Assembly: GCA_035222895.1 (NCBI GenBank)
Contig: JAVYIG010000038.1
Location: 1,139,145 to 1,203,144, forward strand
Direction: 5' to 3'
DNA from: Strongylocentrotus droebachiensis
Lineage: Eukaryota > Echinodermata > Echinoidea > Camarodonta > Strongylocentrotidae
Length of the DNA: 64,000 nucleotides
The notes under the pieces were generated by a model. That model saw only the letters and a program-made list of their open reading frames with translations, was not told the DNA's origin and made no database searches. Of this stretch, positions 57,371 through 64,000 are shown in pieces. Every line of letters starts with the position of its first letter. Within the stretch, counting starts at the first letter, position 1. The translations under genes and the position numbers were made by a program.

Positions 57371-58715
57371 AGTACACACCAATACTTCTATGCTAGATGA
57401 TCAACCTTTTCTGATCGATTCCACAACGTTTCCATCACAATGCAATCGCATGACCAGAACTGATCTTTATCTTTAACAAAAAATAGGGTTATATCATAGC
57501 TTACATGTACATGTATATGATATAACATCGAAATGTGTGAACATTAGAATGGCCTCTTGCCCTCTTCCAAATGTATGTTAGCCACACACACGCACACATG
57601 TAATGACTATATTTCAGCTATCGAAATATCTCAAGAGTTGATGGCGTCAAATTATTTGTGAAATTAACTCATTCAACACAATTTGAACAATCATTGCCTT
57701 CCAGAATATCAGGATTGTTACATGTCGCATCCAAAAAAGATGTGCACTGCAAATCATGCATCGCCCCCCCCCCCCCCCCCCCCAAGAGGATTAGCCTATA
57801 ATTGGAATTACCCTCAATTGAGATTGGCAGTGTAAACAATAATCATGATGGAAATGCTTTTAATGCATCGCACTTACCAGTGCATGCGTTAAGTATTGAC
57901 AATGGCAACCTTCAATGCGTATTTAGATTGGCTCGTCACATTTGCAGCAAAAGGATTTTCTCATTTCATTTCTATTGCAAGACGAGTCTAACTTCCAGGC
58001 CAAACAAATTTCATCTACAGCGGAAATGAGGGCTCTGTCATTGGAGTGCACTTTTAAAACAATTATTTGTTCTTCAATTTCCAAGAAATGCCAATCATCG
58101 CACATTTTCTTCGCCCACATGCAATGTTGCCCTGATATCCACAAAAATTATTCAGTGTCCTCAACAAAAATTAGTTACATTCCAATAAAGCAAAGCAATC
58201 ATTTGAAGTGCCAGGAAATTAACTCTCAGTCAAAACAAACTAATATTGTTGGAATTCGACTGCTGACAAGAGCATAAAGGTAGAGCATATGATCACTTCA
58301 TAAGCCAGATAATGGCTGTTTATCGTTCTTCCATCAACATTTTAACAAAATAAGAACGTACTAATGATTGCATTCTTAATAGTAATGTGTAAATAGTTCA
58401 CTACAAAACTTTAGGAATATTATTTGTCATATGTGCTGCAACGATTCAAGCTCTATTTGCTTATGTTTCATCACCTTTGTGTGTTCATTCTTCAAACTGT
58501 ATATTAGTTGCAACTTGTCTTTGATAAAACATTGTTATATTCTTTTTCACGTGAAGTCAATTCAAATGGATTGTAAAATTAAAATGATTTGTTATATTAT
58601 ATTCATTTTTCATGTGATGTTAACTTCAATGAATTGTGAAATTGTGAACATGCATGCATGAATAAACAAATACAATAAATAAACTAGACATATAATACTT
58701 GTTTCGAACAAGTAT

Positions 58716-59775
58716 AGGTGGGCTGGTCAACTAAAATTTGAGACAAAATAGAGCAAAAATAAGCGACATACTGCTTACAAATTCTTAAAAAACAATATCA
58801 TGTAGATTCATAACGTGAATTAAAATCACCTTCTATAGGCATAACATGCAAATTATGTAATTTTTGACATGAGGCCTTTAATCGAAATTTTCACTCTAAT
58901 GACGTCATCAAAATGAAAAATGGTTATTATTAAACTTGTAGAGAATTATTATAGCTACAACATATCGAAATTTGAAAGAAAATTGATCAATATATACAAA
59001 GATACAATCAATTTTCCATAAATATGCTGACGTCATAATATGCAAATTCCTATTTTTAGTTCGAAGGTCATTATGATGATGTCACGAAACACTTAATGGC
59101 CAAATGAGACATGGAATCATATCTCCGACTCATACTCTATCCAAATATGAAAAAAAATTGAAGGTCACGGTTTATTCCAAAGAGCTATAATGAATTTTGT
59201 ATAGGCATGTTTTTTCCAATATATGCTATGTATTAAAAGACCTCGCGCGCACTGACATTTATCTTGAATTTACGCTCATCTTGTTAATAATGGTAATAAA
59301 GAGATAAACATGGAATCAAATTCCTTGAAAAAATATGAGAAATATCATGAAAGAAAAAAAAATGGCGATTCTATGTTTTTTAATGGTGTTACGCGCGAAA
59401 ACGCGCGCGCATGCTCGTACGCGCGATTTTTTATAAAATGCTTAAAATGACCTGAAACGTATGCAAAAAAAATTTGAGACGATTTTGAGCATTTAAAAAT
59501 TTGCGCGCGTTTTTTGACCTGAAATTGACCGGACACATATTGACCTTGATCCTGATAAATATGAATGAAAAATTACTTTTGGTTATGAAGATATGATCAT
59601 GAGTTGATTTTCAAATTTTTTCACAAAATGGCGCCTAGATGACGTCATCAGTCAAGGTCGAAAAATTTTCTATGCTTTGTGAGTATGCCTATACATATGT
59701 GTGTTAAATTTTAAGATATTTGATTGAGCCATTTTTAAATTATCCTGAACACAAAAAAGTGGGTCGAAATAAGAA

Positions 59776-59806
<31 letters not shown>

Positions 59807-59865
59807 AAATAAAGGAGATTTTAACAAAAATATAAGGTGGTCTGTATTAGATACAGCCCACCTGA
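58716..59865. mobile_element. Possible 1.15-kb element (AGGTGGGCTG termini)
   Basis: AGGTGGGCTG at the left is mirrored by CAGCCCACCT at the right. The right end is itself a hairpin (AGGTGGTCTGTAT / ATACAGCCCACCT). The interior has ATGACGTCATC-type words and CpG-rich GCGCGCGC patches unlike the flanks. No target duplication is clear. Confidence 0.5.
59778..59815. repeat. AAAT microsatellite
   Basis: A run of AAATAAATAAAT near the right end of the possible element 58716-59865. Confidence 0.85.
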
Positions 59866-61195
59866 TAAATTCTACTTCTTTCAACCCCCCCCCCCCCCCC
59901 CAAATGCTCTGGCAGATGCCTGGCAAACTCAACAACACATCAAATGTTGCTATTTTATAAACATGCACGCAAGAGGTTATAACACATCATGAGGAAGTTC
60001 AAGTTTACTGGAAGAGTGCCACATAAAAACAGAATTTACACAATATAAGAATACATACATGTAAGGTATACGTGAATGTGGCTTGTCCATTACTGGGTAT
60101 ATACTTTCTAGAGGATTGATGAAGGATGACAAATATTTTGTCTATATTAAAAGATACTTTTGTCACTGAAAGTATGTACATGTACTTGATTTGACACTTG
60201 AAATTCTGTGTTTTTTTAATTTTAATAATCTTACAAAGAAATATCAAAATATAAATAAGATGCTGCCACTGCACCATATACCTTATAAAACTGGAATAGT
60301 TACATAAACACAGAGAGAAAGAAGCTATTTAGATCTGAGAAGCACCTAAAGAGCAAGTGGGCACCGGTAGGCCACAAAGTAGGCACTGATGTTGAAGTCA
60401 TGGAGAAAGGGGGCAGCAGAATCAGCAGATTCATTTTCTATTTCATGTTACCATCCCCTTGTCTCTTTACGGTATCTCTTTTTTCTCCCCTTTTCTCATT
60501 ATTTGAGACAGTGCATCTCCTCTCATTGTACTACTACTCTACAATGGCCAGAGCAAACGCACTAGTGTACAATGTATGTAGATAAACAAGTAAATGATAA
60601 TCTCACTTGCTCAATTGAAAAAGTAAAGTATCATATCAAATCTACAAAAGTAAACAGAAATAAAGAAATTAAAAGATTTCTTGAACTTCCCATTTCGAGA
60701 GAGAAGTGCATTTCATTTTCATGTTTGATCAAGCGAATCTAAGACCAACTTGCCCAACACTTCAAGTGCAAATGGAAAACCATCTTGTTCGTTGTTATTT
60801 TCTGACCTTCATTGGTCAATTAATAATCTAAAAGCACTGCAATTAACCTTCACACTTATTTATGCAGGTATGCAATTGAATCCATCCAGAAAGCATTGGT
60901 GACGGAAAAACACACCATCAGCAATATACACAAATGTAAAGCCTGCCAAAATTCACACTTAAATTTGATGTACTCAGTCACCATGTATACAGTAAACAAC
61001 ACAAATAGATAAACCTTGACTTTGGAATAATTGCCTCTACATGTACCTCATTAGCCTTGGGGGGGGGGGGGGGGGGGGTTAAGAGGTCTGACATATCATA
61101 ATATGACTGACAGGTGGAACTCATTATAGGCCACGCCCACTCATGCAAGAGGGCAGCTATCAGCAATAGAAAATTGACACTGATCAATGTGAAAT

Positions 61196-61372
61196 AGTAT
61201 AGTATTAATGACTGCTTTGAGAGAAATAGTTGTTTTATTACGCTCAAGGGAAGGTTAGAATTGTGCTATTCCCCGAGGCTTGCCGTGGGGAATAGCCCAA
61301 TTGTAACCTTCCCGAGAGCGTATGAAAACAACTATTTCTCGAATATTAAAGCAGTCATTAATACTTTTATAT
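61196..61372. repeat. Large near-perfect palindrome (arms about 80 bp)
   Basis: AGTATTAATGACTGCTTT pairs with AAAGCAGTCATTAATACT, AGAAATAGTTGTTTT with GAAAACAACTATTTCT, and GGGAAGGTTAGAATTG with CAATTGTAACCTTCCC. GCTATTCCCC and GGGGAATAGC bracket a 12-base loop (61279-61290). Confidence 0.9.
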
Positions 61373-61430
61373 GCCAAAAAAAAATAGACTAAAAAATAAA
61401 AAATAAAAAATATTTTTCAATTTTGTCGAA

Positions 61431-61510
61431 GACGGGATTCGAACTCTTGCGTACAACAAGAGGTGTATCGAAAACCAACGCTTAGACCACTAGGCTATCG
61501 CGCGTCGTTA
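61431..61510 (-). other. tRNA-like relic (pol III box motifs)
   Basis: The reverse complement has TAGCCTAGTGGTCTAAGCG (A-box-like) and GAGTTCGAATCCCGTC (B-box-like) at normal spacing. The T and acceptor stems do not pair, so it is a decayed tRNA or SINE head, not a working tRNA gene. Confidence 0.5.
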
Positions 61511-64000
61511 ACATGCTCGGCAGTTTTCTCCAATATATACATTAAAATGGATTGAAAACGGCTCTGTGTCAGGGATGCTTCGCAAAAGCTCCATGAAACG
61601 GGCCCTTCTTTTACTTTTGCAATGCATATTGGCACGAACTTAGATCAAGATCTATCGGCAGATGTTGTTTTTTGTTTTTGAGAGTTTATTTTCGTCTTCA
61701 TGTCAACAATGCAAGATAAAATTGTCGGTAAGATCGATCGAGATTCAATTGTATTGAAATTACCGACCAATCCTTCGCACACATTACGGTATCCTCCATC
61801 GCTCAAACCATTTTTTAACATGTAAACCTATGGGGTAACCATGGAGTAACCATGGTTATTAAAAATATTGAAATGTTTTATGCATGGTTACCGAGAATTT
61901 TACAGGAACAGTTGAAGTTTATGAATGCAATTCGACCAATCAGATGGCTGGATTTCTTAAGTGAGGTATATAACACTTTCTAAAGACTATATTTTCACAA
62001 TGACTATCGCCTTATCGGTAATGCAGGAAATTGTTCAAATAAAATTTCAAGATTCTTTTTATCCTGGAAATAAAATCTCCTAGGTGTTATTTTGTTAGGG
62101 TATATAAATACCGGTAGATTAATAAGATTCTTTGTATGCAGCATGTACATGTACATGTACAAGCAATTAGTTTGTTAAAACCCTTCTTAAATGGCCACTT
62201 TTTAGTATTTAGCCCTTCAAATTTCTGTAACAGTATTTAGCCCTTCAAATTTCTGTAACACTAACACAAAGTACTATTTTCCAAATGCACATGAAAAATT
62301 ACACAGCTGCCAAAGCTTATATTTATAACAGAAGTGCAGGTTATCAAATCACTTGTAATATATACACCCCCCTCCCCCCTCTCTGCCTTAAAAATTAATT
62401 GAACCTGTAGTGTACATATTACAGAATGCAACCAACTGTAATAATATCGACGTTTTCTTTTCACCTCAGTGATTACTTTACAGGTTAATTCATATTCGTA
62501 GAGGGGAAGCTTTTCTCTTTTTCATTTTCTTGTAAGTACAAAGAAATAACAATCAATATTCAAAGTAAACCATCAGGTGTGAATATTTCTTTCTTTGAAA
62601 AATCAAGGTTAAAAGGAAAATGAATAAAAATAAAAATATCGGTTTGCCAAGAATTCACACAAATAGCGTTCAATTTTTCACTTGTCATTGTCTAAAATCT
62701 TGGAAGAAATCCAGAGCACAAGTGTTTTCAAACTTATTCAACTTTATTCACCAAATACTTGCATGCAACAATGGGCTTTCTATAGAAGCTTGAGCACTTA
62801 TTCTGTAATATTTTTTAAATAGAACAGTGCAAGGATTTGGGATAGGTATGCCCTAAATTTTGAGCATATATTCATAAAAGCAAAGGTATCAGGATCAACA
62901 TTGTTTCTTCTTTTTTTGGTGCTAGACAATGTTTACCCCAACCACTGGCCCGATGGCCCCTGGCCAGTAAAATGTCATAAAAATGTTTACTGGCAATCCA
63001 ACTCGTGTAATAAGAACATTTGAATGAAAGCAATAAAATTAGAGAAAGAGAAGAGTAAAATTTTGAAATAAATTGGACCAAGAACAATAAAGTTAAGAAT
63101 GTTGAAAACATACAAGATCACAGCTATGCAAATCTCAAATTGGCAATTGTGTCAGTGGATTGTGACACAATAACGGATAACTCTCCCATTTGTCCACAAA
63201 AAATATCACTAATTTTTTTTCTCTCTTGGGGTGCTATTCAAGTTTCAACAAATATTATGGAGAGTTTATTATTACAGGTCCTCTAAAAAAGAAAATACCA
63301 TCCTGAGTAATATGTTATTATCAATTTAAAATTTTAGTAATTTTGTGTTGGAACAAATGGGAAAGATGTCCCCAACTTGCAACGACATATACATTAACAG
63401 AGACAATACAGATTCAGTCAATTTGAAGAGCCCACACCTACATACATGTATACTATAGCGAGAGAGTAAAAATGTATAACTTTCCTATTTTCCCCCCACG
63501 TTTCCTGAAGTAGAATTAAACTTGTGCATGATCATTGTTGTGACACTTGACAGAAATCCTTGTTCAGTGCAATGCTTTGTTCAGTGCATGATCAAGATCA
63601 AGAGCGATGAAAACATCAAATGATAATGACTCATCGACACATACCAACTTAAAAATGTAGAGTATTGTCTGTCATACCACTTAATTACTAAGGTAAATTC
63701 CTTTACATTTTGTAATTCATCATGATATATTAAAAAAGGTCTGTGAATAAGGCTTGTGGTAGAAATTGATCGCCGAAACCGGCTAATGCATTGACCACTA
63801 CCGACTACGGCATTACATTACTTTACACACACAATCCCAAACATGACAATACACCCGACTGTGCTACACGTTTCACACGTGTGATATAGTGCGTTGACAA
63901 GCTACATAATTCACCCAGCCCAGCGTATACACGCCGTACACATTATACTATGATCCCAATGTATGGTAACCCAGTACATGTACCAACCTGTGTGAGATTG

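Larger units (their letters stand above)
50105..64000 (-). other. Upstream MAX intron or 5' flank (13.9 kb)
   Basis: No coding exon was recognised on either strand. It holds several TIR elements, a SINE tail, dispersed repeats, a large palindrome and homopolymer C/G runs (57764-57783, 59886-59900, 61061-61078). Stretches 50450-52680, 53320-55070 and 62000-64000 show nothing I can name. Confidence 0.6.

Noticed and set aside
61431..61510. tRNA gene
   Set aside because: A- and B-box-like words are present, but the acceptor and T stems do not pair; treated as a relic.
50105..64000. Search for the first MAX exon (acidic N-terminus)
   Set aside because: No minus-strand stretch with an ATG, acidic codons and a donor of the right phase was found; it is probably outside the window.

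Overview
The window is a gene-sparse, AT-rich piece of an animal nuclear genome. Its introns are packed with short DNA transposons, LINE and SINE relics, microsatellites and homopolymer runs. The repeat style (many TIR elements, SINE tails ending GCGCTATATAAAAGCGG plus ATT repeats, frequent TACATGTA-type words) and the protein sequences suggest a marine deuterostome, most likely an echinoderm such as a sea urchin. That assignment is inference, not proof.

Two recognisable genes converge tail to tail. On the plus strand, FNTB (protein farnesyltransferase beta subunit) can be rebuilt from 12 exons between 2862 and 30431. The exons join in phase into a 412-residue protein that keeps the zinc ligands Asp285, Cys287 and His350 and the other known active-site residues. 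On the minus strand, MAX (the bHLH-zipper partner of MYC) is represented by its last three coding exons between 50104 and 45367; its 5' exon is not seen and is probably beyond 64000. Human FNTB and MAX are also convergent neighbours on 14q23, so this looks like old conserved microsynteny. A third gene is nested on the minus strand inside FNTB intron 6 (18629 to 15343). It has two exons and encodes an unrecognised 581-residue protein with a lysine-rich middle and a very long Asp/Glu-rich tail.

The most striking structure is in FNTB intron 10 (27475-29574). The 3' splice site and the first 62 bases of exon 11, the exon carrying zinc ligand His350, are repeated in tandem about every 100 bases: 20 decoy copies, then the complete exon, preceded by one decayed unit. 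Each decoy has a branch-point-like CTAAT, a TTTG-rich tract and CTACAG, but reads into TAA and has no 5' splice site. A second, smaller event duplicated the 3' two-thirds of exon 9, which carries the other two zinc ligands, together with its donor site.

Layout: 1-2861, 5' flank with a 1.45-kb TTAA-flanked element; 2862-11393, FNTB exons 1-6, with a TIR element 12 bases past the exon 2 donor and a LINE nested in a DNA transposon in intron 2; 11394-21886, FNTB intron 6 with the nested gene; 21887-30431, FNTB exons 7-12 with both exon duplications; 30432-45366, intergenic or 3' UTR DNA with SINEs, MITEs and a templated 150-bp duplication; 45367-50104, MAX exons; 50105-64000, upstream MAX intron or flank, with several TIR elements and a large palindrome. 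No rRNA, intact tRNA or CRISPR array was seen.
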